Source: Austropuccinia psidii
Lineage: Eukaryota; Basidiomycota; Pucciniomycetes; Pucciniales; Sphaerophragmiaceae
DNA: 64,000 nt
Reading direction: 5' to 3'
Assembly (NCBI GenBank): GCA_023105745.1
Contig: JALGQZ010000003.1
Span: forward strand, 47,138,196-47,202,195
The first letter of the stretch is position 1, and each line of letters begins with the position of its first letter. Below the pieces are notes generated by a model that was given only the letters and a program-made list of their open reading frames with translations, was not told where the DNA came from and made no database searches. Below, in pieces: positions 47,911 through 61,092 of this stretch. A program made the position numbers and the translations under genes.

Positions 47911-49578
47911 TGTCACAGGGGCTCTTATGGAAGCAAGAGTGGCCTGGAACTCAGGAATCAAGAACTCACTTGGAGTGCTTGGCTCCAAAGGATATGAGAA
48001 ATGATAATGATTGAATTTCTTTTAAAGAAGAATAAGGGAAAAGACAAGTATGCCAAAGATAAAAGAAAAGGATAAGAAGCAAAAGGCCAAAGATAATAAG
48101 AGAAGCCAAACACCAAGAAGCCAGCCAAGTGAATCCTCAATTCACTGTTTCAACCTTCCAGAATAGGAAATGGAATTAGCAAAGGATACGACCACCAATA
48201 TCCACTGACAGGCAAGGAAGAAAAAGAGAAAGGTTCTGAATGACTGACTTAAGATTATCAGTATTAACTTTAATAAAGTAAAAGAAAAATAAAGATAAAA
48301 ATAAATCCAGTATATTAATTAACTGGGGAAAAGGTCCCCAGGTGCTGAAAGGTGGCCAGTATATGTGAAAAGTTGAAAGACTGATCCTGGAAGATGAGTC
48401 ACCAGCTGTATTGTCTGAATGGGGTCAATACAGATCTGGCCATTCTGAAATTTGAACTGTGTGACTGAATTCCCACAGTGGAATATGAATTGTCCCAATT
48501 TGGCCAAGTACATACAGGTTGATTGATTGCCGCCTGTATGGACCAATTGAGCTGTCCAAGGAGTATTGAAATACTTGATGCCTTGACAGCTGATTGAAAC
48601 AATGTATAGCCTCTGAGAATGGCCCTTGGAATAATCCTGAATGAATTGCCAACACAACTCCTGCAGGGCCAGGTGATTGGGATCCTTGAATGGTCTTCTG
48701 ATTGCCGCCATGGATTGCCAGACTGATGAGTTAAGAAGTCCTCCTTCGAAATGGGCATTGGATTTTTGGACCTTGATTTGGAAAGATGTAATTGGGTCCT
48801 AAAACTTCACCATTGAATTTCTGAGCAAAATTGGTGCATAATGGTATATAATACCATATATGCACCACTCCTGAAACATTGAGTACGGGGTGCATGGAGG
48901 AGTGGAAGAATTCCCCTTAAGGTTAGGGGAAAGCTTGAGCTGAGCTGATCTGGTGGTTACCAGAGGCCATGGGCTGAAAAGTGGTCTATGGTGGTTATTT
49001 CCCAAAATTGGGTCCTGAGGGTCTTTATGGCCATTTTGGGTTTGGTGGGATTTGGGGCCAAAATTGGCTCAGGTGGGCCCAATTGTGGTTTGGGACCCAC
49101 CTGGCCTTGGGGGCTAGTGGGCTCCCCCTTTGGCCTCATTAGATTAGGCCAAAAGGGGCCTAATTGGCCCACGAACTGTGATTATGGCCCACGGATTGTA
49201 GAGGCCGTAGGGGGCCTAAATGGCCCAAAAAGTCAATTTAGGCCAGGACCCCCCTAATGAAAAGGGTTGGCCCAAGAACATTGATTAGGGCTAGGGGGCC
49301 CAGAACCCCCTAGGAGACAGAGAGACCCCCCGGCCCAAAACAAAGATAGAGGCCTGGGGGTTGGGGATATGAGAATTGGCCAGGGAGGCCAATGATGGCA
49401 GGATATGGCCTGAGGCCATGATCGGCCAGGGAAGAGTGATATGGCCAAAATTCCATACAGCATCAGAAGGGGCCAAATTGGCCATAAAGATATGGTGTGG
49501 CCAATTGGCCCCAACTTGGTCTCAGGTTGGAATTGCCACAGCACCAATAGAGGAGGGTCATTCTTTGTGGTTGTGACA
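47911..49578 (-). repeat. 3' LTR (family C)
   Basis: Contains a strikingly GGCC-rich stretch at about 48960-49540. Followed by a purine tract (minus strand GGTAGGGGAGTAC, 49579-49591). Confidence 0.92.
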
Positions 49579-49591
49579 GTACTCCCCTACC

Positions 49592-50365
49592 TTGCAGGGT
49601 GAGCTCCTGAGCACCAAGATAAGGTAGAAGCCTGTTGAGGCTGTTGAGATGGGTTGGATGTAGGGATTCCAGAGGTATTGGAATCTTGAAAAGAAAAATT
49701 TTGAACTGATGAAAATGTTGGCATATGAATTGAGGTTGACTTGGCCTTCTCTTGACATTTGGCTTCAAAATGGTGAAAGCATGATTTTGGAATTAAGAGT
49801 TATAAGGAAAGAAATGTAAGAAAATATAAACAATAAAAATGTAAAAGAAACAAAATGAAGAAAGAAAAAGAAAATAAAAAGGAAAATTGAATTTTGAGGG
49901 AGAGTCCAATCTTCATTACAGATTTTGATAGTTGATTTTGAAAGTGGCCAAGGACCTGGATAACAGAATTGGATGCCAGGTGCTCACGGAGTGGCCAAGG
50001 TTATGTTTTGAAAGATTGTAGACCCCTCAGGGAAGTGCAAACCAGGAGAGTAACTTACTTTTGGTAGTTACCACTCCCGCCAGTGCCATAAATAAGAAAC
50101 GTTTTGATAAATGAATGTGTTGAAAGGATAATATCTTGGGAAGGAAAATGAGAAAGGAATGGTCCATTTTCCCAAGTGTAAATGGCCATAAATTGCAATT
50201 TATGTTGAAATCCAGGCCAGAAGATCTGTGTCCAAATTGCAAAGTGCTCACAGGGTGGCCAAGGTGATGCTTACAGCAGAAAAGAGTAGAAATACCCCTA
50301 AAGATGCATACCAGGAGTGGGACTTACTTTTGCTGATTCCTTTCCCCACCAAGTACCATAAAAAT
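49592..50365 (-). other. 3' untranslated part of the family-C element
   Basis: Region between the purine tract and the chromodomain end. Short direct repeats occur (ACCAGGAG..TAACTTACTTTTGG type at about 50043 and 50310). No gene seen. Confidence 0.4.
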
Positions 50366-51561
50366 TCAAGCTTTTGAAGAATTGGGTCTTAGATTGTCAG
50401 GATATAAAGAATGAAAATCTTTGATAAGTTCAGGACAATTTTTGAGGTTTTCAGCTGGTTCCCATGTGGATCTTTCTGAGTCTTGACTGAAACCTTTCCA
50501 TTCCACCAGATACCATAACTTTCTTCTCTTGAGCTTTGAATCCAGCATTTGAGAGACTTCCCATTCCACTTCTTCTTCAATGATGATTGGAGGAGGAGGC
50601 TCTTGATGCCAATTTCAGATTTTTGATGTCTTGACTGGTTCCAAAAGTGAAATATGGAAGACTGGGTGGATGGATTTCCATTGAGATGGAAGCTTGGGGT
50701 GGTAAGCATGAGTACTGACTTTCTTCAAGATTGGAAAAGGACCCAACCATCTTTCATACAGTTTTTTGGTGGGTATGGTTGATTTGATGTTCTTGGAGGA
50801 AAGCCATTCCATGTTTCCAGTATTGAAAGCGGGTGGACTTTCTCTACTTTTATCTGCATACCTCTTAAGCCGGTTTATGGAAACTTCAAGTTTTCTCTTG
50901 ACATCTTTCTGTACTGATTGTATTTTTGTTGATAACTTTCCAGCAGGAGTATCTTGAGAGATGTGAGCTGAGTCAAATTGTGGATCTCTTCCAGAAACAG
51001 TGAAAACGGTGATTGCTTGGTTGAAAAGTGATCAAATTTATTGTAGGCAAATTCAGCCAGAGGGAGACAGGTGTTCCAATCATCTTGATGATAACTGACA
51101 TACATTGGAAGATACAGTTCTAGTATCTGATTTACCCTCTCTGTCTGTCCATCGGTTTCTGGATGGTAAGCAATTGACAGATCTCTTGAAATCTTGAGCT
51201 GCTGACAAAGATTGGTCCAAAAGGAAGAAGCAAAAAGGGGACCTCTATCACTGACAATGCTTGAAGGAAGGCCATGCTTTGAAAATATATTCTTCATGAA
51301 TAAATGGGCCAAATCTAGTGAAGTAATTGAAGACATTGTTGGAATTAAAACGGCCATTTTTGAGAATCTGTCCACTATGACAAGGATTGAGTCAAATGAA
51401 TTGGACAGTGGAAGTTGAGTGATGAAGTCCATTGAAAGACAAATACAAGGACCATTTGGAATTGGAAGAGGTTTGAGGAGTCCAAACTTCTTGTGTTGAA
51501 AATTCTTGTTTCTTGAACACTGTTGACAGGATGAGACATAATCCTTGATGAATTGAGTCAT
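50366..51561 (-). pseudogene. Family-C integrase with chromodomain, frameshifted
   Basis: 51561-50875 encodes the zinc domain end (SSCQQCSRNK) and integrase core with SMDFITQLP, SIVSDRGPLF and TDGQTERVNQ, i.e. the D, D and E residues. Frames change near 50870 and 50610. 50569-50366 gives a chromodomain (EVSQMLDSKLKRRKLWYLVEWKGF, split here; then WEPAENLKNCPELIKDF), which in this clade targets insertion to modified histones. Confidence 0.82.
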
Positions 51562-53365
51562 GCCGGACTGGTGGAAATCCCGCTTGACAAGTTTGAGAGT
51601 CTTCTATTGGCCAGGGTGTCCAGCTAGAGGAGAGTCATGACACGTTTGAAGAATGCTGAGTTGAATTGTGGGGTCATTTGGGACACCACCCAATCTTTGA
51701 AGAGAAGAAGTTTGGAAGAGGAATCAAGAGAATAATCCTGAATGGATTTACCTTTTCCCAATTCTTGAAGGATACTTCTGTACTGATAATCTTTCCATAG
51801 AGCCTTCTGAATTAAATCAATCAAATTTGAAAAGGATTCCACCTTGATTGCAAGATATCTTGAAGGTTGGACTTCATCCTGCTTGATGAGCTGTTGAAAG
51901 TTCATTGGATTCTTGCTGATGAAATCCTCCCCCCTCTGGATAAATGTCATCCCAACGTGATAAGGCATCTGCAAGAGTAGCTAGGTGGCCAGGGAGGTAA
52001 GTGATTGAGAAGTGAAATTAAGAGAGGACCTCAGCCCAGCGGGCTTGATGGCAAGTAAGGACTTTCGAGGACATGAAGTATTGAACAGAAGAATGATTGG
52101 TGAGAACTTCAAAAGGGGGAAGAGAGAGAAAGAAGAAAAGCCCTCCAGCACTTGAGAGCCCAGACTATGCCAAGGAGTTCCTTGTCATGAATCTCATAGT
52201 TGAGCTCTTCTGGGATACGCTTGCGGCTGTTGAATGCAATGGGATGTTTTCCTGAGTCAGAGACCTGACTCAGTATGGAACCCAAAGCATAATTGGATGC
52301 ATTGGTCTCTACAATGGTGGGTAGAGAAAGATTGAAATGGGAAGGGATTGGAGCGGTGGTGAAAGCCTCTTTGAGTTGGTGAAACGGACTGAGAGTTTTC
52401 TCATTGAGGGGGAAACAGGAATATTTCTTGAGGAAACTGGTGATTGAACTGATCTTCTTTGAATAATTCTTGATTAAACAGCAGTAGAATTTGGTGAAGC
52501 CAAGGAATGATTGAAGGGCCTTGGGGCTTCTTGGAGGTGGCCAATTGAGAATCTGCTGGACTTTTGCTTGGTCCATCTTGAGGACTTCAGAATAAACTAC
52601 ATAACCAAGGTATTCTACTTTAGAGACATGCAATAGGAACTTTGAAGCCTTAGGAAAAAGGTTATTGACTCTGAGTCTGGAAAGAACAGTGGACACATGA
52701 GTGACATGTTCTTCCTCAGATTTGGAAAAGACCAAGATGTAATCCAAATAAACCACAACATAAACATCAAGAAGATCTTGGAAAATATCATTGTCAAGAT
52801 TCTGAAAGGAGGCAGGAGCATTGGTGAGCCCAAATGGCATAACCAATTACTCATAACTGCCATATTTAGTTCTGAAACATGTCAAACGTTCATCACCCTC
52901 CTTGATTCTGAGCAGGTTATATGCACCACACAAATAAATCTTGGAGAAGATAGAAGAACCGTTAAAAACATTGAGAAGCTGATTCATAGGAGGAACCGGA
53001 TACTTGTTCTTATTAGTAACAGCATTGAGTTTGTGGTAATTAACACACAAATGGAGGCCACCATCTTTCTTTTTGACAAAGAGGACAGGTGCTCCTGTTG
53101 AAGAGGAGTTTGACTGGATGAAACCTTTCTCTACATTCTCTGAAATGTAGGCCCTGAGTGTATCTGACTCTTGTTTGGATAAAGAGTAGATCACCCGCAC
53201 TGGAGGTAGAGACCCCTCCAGCTCGATATGATGATCACAGGCGCAGTGAGGAGGAAGTTTCTCTGCTTTCACCTTGGAGAATACATCCAAATATTGGTGA
53301 TAAGTAAAAGGAACAACCTTCATCACAGTTTTTATTTCTTCTGGCTCTTCCTCTTCATCCCACAA
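51562..53365 (-). pseudogene. Family-C reverse transcriptase and RNase H, broken
   Basis: 53365-52847 holds the first half of the reverse transcriptase (AYISENVEKGFIQSNSSSTG, then VLFVKKKDGGLHLCVNYHKL). A stop at about 52847 interrupts it. 52846-52109 continues with MPFGLTNAPASFQN, and the catalytic box reads YLDYILVFS: the second aspartate is tyrosine, so activity should be lost. RNase H fragments (VETNASNYALGSILSQ; GIVWALKCWRAF) run to about 52090 and a decayed linker to 51624. Confidence 0.85.
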
Positions 53366-55402
53366 CTACTCCAGGGAGTCATGATAAGATGAAGGAGGAA
53401 GTTCCATATTCCAAAAGAAGAGATGAAGTGAAGATACAGAATTATCTTCTCCAACATCTTGAATCTCTTTGAATACTTCATCTCCAGATAATGCTAATGA
53501 CTGAGGGGAATTTATGGAAGGAATATGGACAGAAGATGGGAATGATGGTGTTCTAGAATCACCAACCAGAGCTGCACATGATTTGGAAGAAGAAAATTCA
53601 TTACAGAAAGATTTAGAAGGATCAGAATAGTCCTTATGATCAGCATAAAAGGTGATCAGCCCTTGCCTCCAATCAATAGAAGGATTAAAATGATTTAGAA
53701 AGTCAAAGCCTAATATGAGGTCTTCTCCCTTGGGAGTATCAATAACTAAAAAGTCCCATTCAAAGCTTGGGAAGGAAGGGAGCTCAACCATATATTTAGT
53801 ATAGTGAGTCACAAATAAGGAAGGGGACTCAGAGGAGTCCAATATAATAAGAGGAATCTTCTATGGAAGTTCTGACGTAGTAAATGAGTACCTGTGAACA
53901 AACTGCTTTGCAATAAATGAGTGTGTAGCACCAGAATCAATGAGAATACTGTAAAAAACATCAGAAAGAGAAGAAAAAACAAACAATTTAAGAGAATCCT
54001 TGACACAAGTATTCAGAATGCACAATTGTGCTCTGGATGAAAAACAGTGAAGACCATTGAACACAACATCATCTTCACTCAGGATTTTCCCTGGCTGGGA
54101 AAACTGCCTGACGGTTGGGTAAGCTTGCTTTGAGGCCTTTTGAAACAGGACTCAAGACTATGCTTCCCACCACAATAAGTACACAAGCCCTCCTTGATTA
54201 TTCTTTCTTTTGCAGAACCTTTCAACTTGAAGTCCTTATTCAACAAGGAAGAATGGGGCTTGTCCTGCTTTTGAGGATGAAAATTCTTCCTCTTATGACT
54301 TCAGCTTGAATAATTTTGATGATAAGAAGAGTGTGACTTTGAGGCTTAAGGCTTTTTCTCTTGATTATTATCCTTCTCCTTTTGCCTCTCATGGTACCTG
54401 GTATCAAGTTCCAGGCTGACGTCCATTGAGTCTTGAAGAGAATCAATGTTTGAAGGATGGGAGGCCAATTTACCCAGAATCCTGGGGCCAAAACCTTCCT
54501 GAAATGATGAGTAAGGGCCCTTTCACCCCAATCTCCAATTATTGAAACCAAACTCCTGAAATGGGAAATGTATAAGGCAACATGCCCACCTTCTTTCATT
54601 CTAAGGCCATCCAACTCTGCTTCAGCTTGTCTAACTTCATTTGTGTCCCCAAATAAAGTGAAGAGTTGGGATTCAAACAATGGCCATGAATTTAAAAGAT
54701 AAGTTGAGTCTTTATTAGTTAGATTGGAAAGATAAGGCTCAATCCATTTTGCAGCCCTGCCAACTAAGAATGAAGTGGCATAAAGAACTTTCTTTCTGTC
54801 TTTAGAGAAATGTTCCGGGTCATTGTGAAAAATAGGTTGATAAGACTGAATAAAACTTCTGCCTTTGAAGGGTTGAGTCCCATGAGAACATTCCGGTGCC
54901 TTCATAGATGGAGCCTTGAAGGCTGGTGGTCTTGAAACTTCAGAAGATTCAGCAGCTTGAAGATTGGCCATAATTTGAGTCATTTGCTGCATGATGGCCA
55001 ATAAGGATGGTTCAGTCTGGTTAGAGACAGGCTGGTCAGACTGGGCTAGAGTTGGTCCTCTGGTGCCTTCAGATGCTCCCACAGGAGCAGGAGCAGCCTC
55101 AGTGCCATCAGACTCTTTCTCCTCCTCCTCTTCACCATCTTCACCTGGACCTCTAAATGTAATCCTTGAAATTCCTGGAAAACTGCCAACTACTCCTGAA
55201 AAAGAATTGGATCATCTTGGCACTCTTCCTTCCTTCCTGGATGGTGCTTCTCCCTCCTTGATTGGTCTCTGTCTAATTGGGCCTTCAATGGTGGAGCTGC
55301 TGGGGTCCCATCAAGAGGAGCTCTTGGAGTAGGAGTCAGAACAGCCTGAGCTTGGGCCTGAGATCTTTTCTGTCTTGCAGGAGGTGAGTGTTGGAGTGGC
55401 AT
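53366..55402 (-). pseudogene. Family-C gag and protease, broken
   Basis: ATG at 55402 (MPLQHSPPARQKRSQ) begins gag, with a frameshift near 55190-55090. 55082-54400 encodes the capsid-like domain (GRAAKWIEPYLSNLTNKDST; LFGDTNEVRQAEAELDGLRM), and a zinc knuckle CTYCGGKHSLESC lies near 54145-54190 in another frame. 54064-53861 encodes the protease motif LIDSGATHSFIA. 53842-53366 is the protease C-terminal part and a serine-rich linker. Confidence 0.82.
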
Positions 55403-56051
55403 GATTGAATAAAATTTAAATTTAAATGAAAATAATCAAAGCTTTAATAAACAACTTTAGGCAAAACTGAAATAGTCTTGAAGTTCAAATCAAAATCAAA
55501 TCTTGAGGAAAAAATCAATAATCAATGAATCAAAATAAATCAATCAATCAAAATTAAATGTCAAATCAATTCAAAATCAAAATCTTGCAGGAAATCAATC
55601 AATCAAAATGAATTCTTGAGGCAAACAAATATATGTCAAATCAATTTTCTTGAAGTCAATGTCAATTTATTCCAAATAAGAATCAAGTGAGTTCTTCTTG
55701 AAAAATCAAAATTCTTGAGGAATTAATCAATCATGAATCTTGATTTGAAGAATATTTCTGAACAACTTGATGAAAATTTTGAAAATCAAATGAAAATTAA
55801 TATGACGCCTTAATTATGAATGCATTAAAAATGATAATTTGAGATAAGATTTCAAAAAAGGGAAAAAAGGATAAAATTGGGGTCAACTTTCAATTTTCAG
55901 AATGAAGAATGAATGAGAGAAAATTGAGAGGTGACAATGAATCATAAGGTTCATAAAACGTTAGAGAGTCATAATTTTGATGAAGTGAAATGAATTAATT
56001 AAAATATAAGAATGAATGAACAGAAGAAGAATTATGAGCTAATTAATATAA
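55403..56051 (-). other. Leader of the family-C element
   Basis: AT-rich, with many AATCAAT and AATCAAA short repeats (55440-55760). No gene and no clear primer-binding site. Confidence 0.45.
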
Positions 56052-57701
56052 TTTCACAGGGGCTCCTATGGAAGCAAGAGTGGCCTGGCACTCAGGAATC
56101 AAGAACTCACTTGGAGGGCTCCAAAGGATATAAGAAATAATAATGATTGAGTTTCTTTTAAAGAAGAATAAGGGAAAAGAGAAGTATGCCAAATATAAAA
56201 GAAAAGGATAAGAAGCCAAAGGCCAAAGATAATAAGAGAAGCCAAACGCCAAGAAGCCAACCAAGTGAATCCTCAATTCACTGTTTCAACCTTCCAGAAA
56301 AGGAAATGGAATGAGCAAAGGATATGACCACAAATATCCACTGACAGGCAAGGAAGAAAAAGAGAAAGGTGCTGAATGACTGACTCAATATTATCAGTAT
56401 TAACTTTAATAAAGTAAAAGAAAAATAAAGATAAAAATAAATCCAGTATATTCATTAACTGGGGAAAAAGTCCCCAGGTGCTGAAAGGTGGCCAGTATAT
56501 GTGAAAAGCTGAAAGAATGATCCTGGAAGGTGAGTCACCAGCTTTATTGTCTGAATTGGGTCAATACGGATCTGGCAATTCTGAAATTTGAACTGTGTGA
56601 CTGAATTCCCACAGTGGAATATGAATTGGCCCAATTGGGCCAAGTACATACAGGTTGATTGATGGCCGCCTGTATGGACCAATTGAGTTGTCCAAGGAGT
56701 ATTGAAATACTTGATGCCTTGACAGCTGATTGAAACAATGTATAACCTCTGAGAATGGCCCTTGGAATAATCCTGAATGAATTGCCAACCCAACTCCTGC
56801 AGGGCCAGGTGATTGGGATCCTTGAATGGTCTTCTGATTGCCGCCATGAATTGCCAGACTGATGAGTTAAGAAGTCCTCCTTTAAAGTGGGTGTTAGATT
56901 TTGGGACCTTGATTTGGAAAGATGGAATTGGGTCCTGAAAACATCACCATTGAATGGCTGAATAATGGTAAATAATACCATACATGCACCACTCCTGCAA
57001 CCTTGAGTACGGGGTGCATGGAGGAGTGGAAGAATTTCCCTTAAGGTGAGGGGAAAGCTTGAGCTGAGATGATCTGGTGGCCTCTGGTGGCTACCAGAGG
57101 CAGTGGGCTGAAAAGTGGTCTATGGTGGGTATTGGCCAAAATCAGGTCCTGAGGGTCTTTATGGCCATTTTGCGTTTGGTGGGATTTGGGGCCAAAATTG
57201 GCTCTGGTGGGCCCAATTGTGGTTTGGGACCCACATGGCCTTGGGGGATAGTGGGCTGCTCCCTTTGGCCTAATTGGATTAGTCTAAAAGGGGCCTAATT
57301 TGCCCATTGACCGTGGACTGTGATTACGGCCCACGGACTGTAGAGGCTGTAGGGGGCCTAAGTGGCCCAAAAAGGCAATTTAGGCTAGGACCCCCCTAAT
57401 GAAAAGGGTTGGCCCAAGAACGCTGATGAGGGCTAGGGGGCCCAGGGACCCCCAGGCCGAAAACGAAGATACAGGCCTTTGGGTTGGGGATATGAGAATT
57501 GGCCAGGGAGGTCAATGATGGCAGGATATGGCCTGAGGCCATGATTGGCCAGGGAAGAGTGATATGGCCAAAATGTCATAGAACACCAGAAGGGGCCAAA
57601 TAGGCCATAAAGATATTCAGTGGCCAATTGGCGTCAACTTGGTCTCAGGTTGGAATTGCCACAACACCAATAGAGGAGGGTCATTCTTTGTGGTTGTGAC
57701 A
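56052..57701 (-). repeat. 5' LTR (family C)
   Basis: Partner of 47911-49578; also carries the GGCC-rich stretch (57100-57640). Confidence 0.92.
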
Positions 57702-57706
57702 ATGGG

Positions 57707-58362
57707 ATAAGATCCCATATTCTTGGATATGAGGTGTAAATTATAAAAAGGAGCTTTTTTATTCCTAAATAACTCATTTTTTGCCTTTATGGGGTCCCAA
57801 TAAAGGAGCCTTGCATCTTTGTATGCATAATATATGTCAGAAAAGGGCTGCGTTGTCCACAAATAAAAGGTTTAACCCTGTATTGGTGAAAACTTCCCAG
57901 ATGTGGTTTTGAAACCACATCCAATCCCAATACAGGCTGTATAGGGTGGGTATTAACAAAAATCCTGCCCTTAAAAGTTATGAAATCTTCATTTCTTCTA
58001 TGGGATAAAGATTAATTGTCCTTCCACCCAATTTCAGGATAAAAAGGGACCTTTCTCTACCTAGAAGAGAAGTCCCCATCCTGCTCTTGAATTTCTAACT
58101 AGTACAAATTTTTAATAACAGTAAAACTCTGGGAAGATAACCAGATATAGCTATAATCTTAATTGTTTTAGTCTTCATTATGATAAACCAATTTTTAAAT
58201 ACCACACCCAGGGCTTTCAGTAGTGCTCACCACCAAGATTCTAACAAAGTACAGCCCTTAGTAACTTAAATAAGCCATTATTTATATTTAATAGTCATTT
58301 AACAGTAATAGTTAGAGTTGTAAATAATCTGAATCTAATTTTGTCAGAAACTCCACCTGACA
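57707..58362 (+). repeat. 3' LTR (family B) of element A, last piece
   Basis: Matches 5700-6369 of the solo LTR, including the inverted pair AGATGTGGTTT/AAACCACATC near 57898-57920, and ends ACCTGACA. Confidence 0.82.
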
Positions 58363-59631
58363 TATGTTTAGCATGGGGAACAGTACAAACAGTATTGGGA
58401 AGAAATTTTCTTGAAGACAATAACATCATATTAGACTTTTCTGACAAAATCTTGGAGATATTAAGCTACATATATCCAGATGGAAGACAATTTTTCTTAA
58501 CAGTTTTTTCACCACAAAACATAGGATGGAGAAAAAACCCACCAGAAGAAATGAAATTTTGTGCAGCTTCAAAATTAGTTGGGTGGAAAGAATTACCAAT
58601 AAAACAAGAATAAAATCTCAAAAATAAGGCAAGTTCAGAAGAAAATACTTACCAAGTATTTAGTAGTGAAGAAATGGAGGAATCTGAAGATAAAGTGAAA
58701 GTAAGTAAAGAATTAGTTTCAATTAACACAGAAGATATGAAATAAAATCCTGAAGAAAGGAATAGTCCAGGGACTTCAATAGCAGGAAATGAAAATGGAA
58801 GACTAGCAGTCAAATATCTCAAGACACCAAAAGTCATGATTTCAATAATCATAAACAAATTAGGAGAAGGCTATCAACAAAATTCCTCTCACATATCAAA
58901 GCTTTGAAATACTTTTTAAAAGTGCATGTTTGAGAATAATTGGAAGTGAATTATAAAACCAGTTATAAAAAAATCCTAATTCAGAGGTAGAAAGTTTGAC
59001 TTCTCAACTTGATAGTACAGCAGTAAAGTCATCAAAAACGAATTTCCTCAAATACCAAGTTACCAGAAATAAGGATTTGAAACCTCAAGAAAATCATAGA
59101 ATTCAAGAAGAAGGAATTAATTCAAGCTCAAATCTGAAAGGAACTGCAGAAATAAAAAAACTGGACCTTTGCCATAGAAAATTCCCACTTTAATAATGTT
59201 GATTATGGTCAAGAAACTGCAAAGGGAGGAGACAGAAAGACCATTAATAATAATGTTGAACAAAATGAATCAGGATGATCACCAGAAGGTACCAGTAGAC
59301 CAAAAAAAGGATTATCAAGGAAAATAATTCAATAATAAAAAAGAACCTGGAAACTCCTGAATCTAAAAAAAGTTAATCAGAAAAACATTTCCCCACAACA
59401 GTAATTTAGGACTCAAAAGATGAATCACCAACCTATCTAACCTAGGTAATATTACTGCAACCAATAAGGATTTAAGACTACTTAGAAAATCCGCAATACC
59501 CAAATGATATCAGCGCAAACAAAAATGTGAAAAATGAAATTTAAACTAAAAATAAAGCTATAAAAAAGAAATTCTCCAAAGCTTTGCTCAGAATATGAGC
59601 ACAATTTCTATATCAACAGAAAAAGTCAATA
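58363..59631 (+). pseudogene. Element D, right half: protease C-terminus and downstream sequence
   Basis: The frame 58363-58611 reads VQTVLGRNFLEDNNIILDFS then a proline/lysine-rich tail; VLGRxFL is the C-terminal motif of a retropepsin, completing the domain broken at 2132. After a stop, lysine/glutamate-rich coding-like sequence (58620-59190) continues in pieces (LTSQLDSTAVKSSKTNFLKY at 58990-59060) and then decays to 59631, where the next LTR begins. Confidence 0.65.
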
Positions 59632-61068
59632 TGTAAGGTTGAGTCTATGTAGAAGTAGTAATTAGGCTATTTACAACTTTAACTGTGACTGTGACACGTG
59701 ATAATATATTTAAGAAAAAGATATTTATAGATAATAAGGGTTTATAATAAAATTAAAAGGGCTTTACTATTAAAAAATAGTGGTGGTGAGCGCTGTTGAA
59801 AGCCCTGGGTGCAGCTTTACCTGTTGGATGACAATCATAAAGACTAGAATAATTAAGATTATAATTATACCTGGTTATTTTCCAAGAGTATAGCTGTTTT
59901 GACAGTTGTACTATGTAAGAATTTAAGAGCAGGATGTGGAAAGCCTTTCTGGCTGTGAAAAGCCCTCCTTTTATCCTGAAATAGGGTGGAAAGGCTGCTA
60001 GACCTTTAGATGTAGAGGAAGTGAAGATGTTTTCACTCTCTGAGATAGGCTTGTGGTTTTCAAAGGCCTTTATATCCTGTTTTGGGCTCAGATGTGGCTT
60101 TGAAACCACATCTGGGAAGTTCTAACCAATACAGGGTGAAAGGTTTCATCTGGGGACCACATAGCCTTCTTCTGATGTGTAAGAGGCATAGAATGCTGTA
60201 CAGAGACTGTAGGGGACACAGGTATTGACTAACCTATGAGATATTGAAATATAAACATTCTTCTTCATCTGTTTGACACCTCATAATCATTGTTATGGGA
60301 TATTCTCCCATGGTAAGGCTGTATTGGCCAGAATGTGGGATTTTGACCTTAAAACAGCCATAGCTTTGTCAGTTCTTGAGATATAAACCTCAAACTTGGT
60401 TCGGTTTGTAGCCCTGCATGTGTTCTACACAATGGTACCTTATTTGATATGGTTATCATTAAATATGGCAAAGTTATCCCATGTACAAGATATTTTGTAC
60501 ATCTGTGTGTTTTAGGCAAAAAGCTATATTGGGCTTGTTTGCCCCATGGCCTTTGTTCTAGTCAAGATATGAGGAAATGGATGACACCATAACATAGCCC
60601 TGATTGTGCCCTTTCCAAAAAGACCCCACTTTAGGTATCTCACACTAAAATTGTAGAAGGTAGATGAGAGGTGTATGTTTTGTTCACCCTTATTTGGCCT
60701 GAATTTGACCATAACTTCTGTAATACTGGTGCTAGCTCAGTCTGGCTGGTAACATTGGATAGCCCTGAATTAGAGCTTCATTTTACATACCCATTTGATG
60801 GGTTTAAGCCTTTTACCCTGTATTTCAGATGAGAGGTGAAAATTAAGGTTTATGCTCAGCAACAACTTTGAGCAGGAATAACTTTGTTATTCTTTGTCCT
60901 ATGATTATGGGACTTATGTTTTTGGAAAGGGCGAGTTTCCCTCTTCCTTTGATACCTTTTGAGATAATTTGGCTCAGCTCCATGTTTTGGTGGTATCTCG
61001 GCTATACCATTGGTTTATGGTATTTTGGCTGTCATTCTTGTCCTCTGGTTTTGAGTCACAGGCTGACA
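59632..61068 (-). repeat. 3' LTR (family B) of element E
   Basis: 1437 bp, aligned in reverse with 4936-6369; ends at GAGTCACAGGCTGACA. Its left terminus reads TGTAAGG where family B has TGTCAGG. Confidence 0.85.
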
Positions 61069-61092
61069 TAACCCCCCTTTAAAAAAGGCTCA

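Larger units (their letters stand above)
47911..57701 (-). mobile_element. Ty3/gypsy chromovirus of LTR family C, broken (9.8 kb)
   Basis: LTRs 47911-49578 (1668 bp) and 56052-57701 (1650 bp), running TGTCACAGGGGCTC ... TGGTTGTGACA; the right copy begins TTTCACAGG, a mutated terminus. TSD ATGGG (47906-47910 and 57702-57706). The coding strand is minus and holds gag, protease, reverse transcriptase, integrase and chromodomain in several frames. It lies in the 3' LTR of element A. Confidence 0.95.
2133..58362 (+). mobile_element. Element A: decayed Ty3/gypsy retrotransposon (LTR family B) containing five later insertions
   Basis: A plus-strand gypsy element whose parts are, in order: 5' LTR 2133-3539, PBS-like site, gag, protease, reverse transcriptase, RNase H, integrase, polypurine-rich tract, and a 3' LTR in three pieces (36897-37427, 47716-47910, 57707-58362). 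The inserted pieces are 4936-6369, 9585-12096, 12821-35515, 37428-47710 and 47911-57701; each is bounded by its own TSD and the host sequence resumes in register after it. No clean TSD is visible for element A itself (flanks TCTTT and TATGT), consistent with age, but its two flanks are the two halves of one protease domain. Coding parts are full of stops. Confidence 0.85.
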
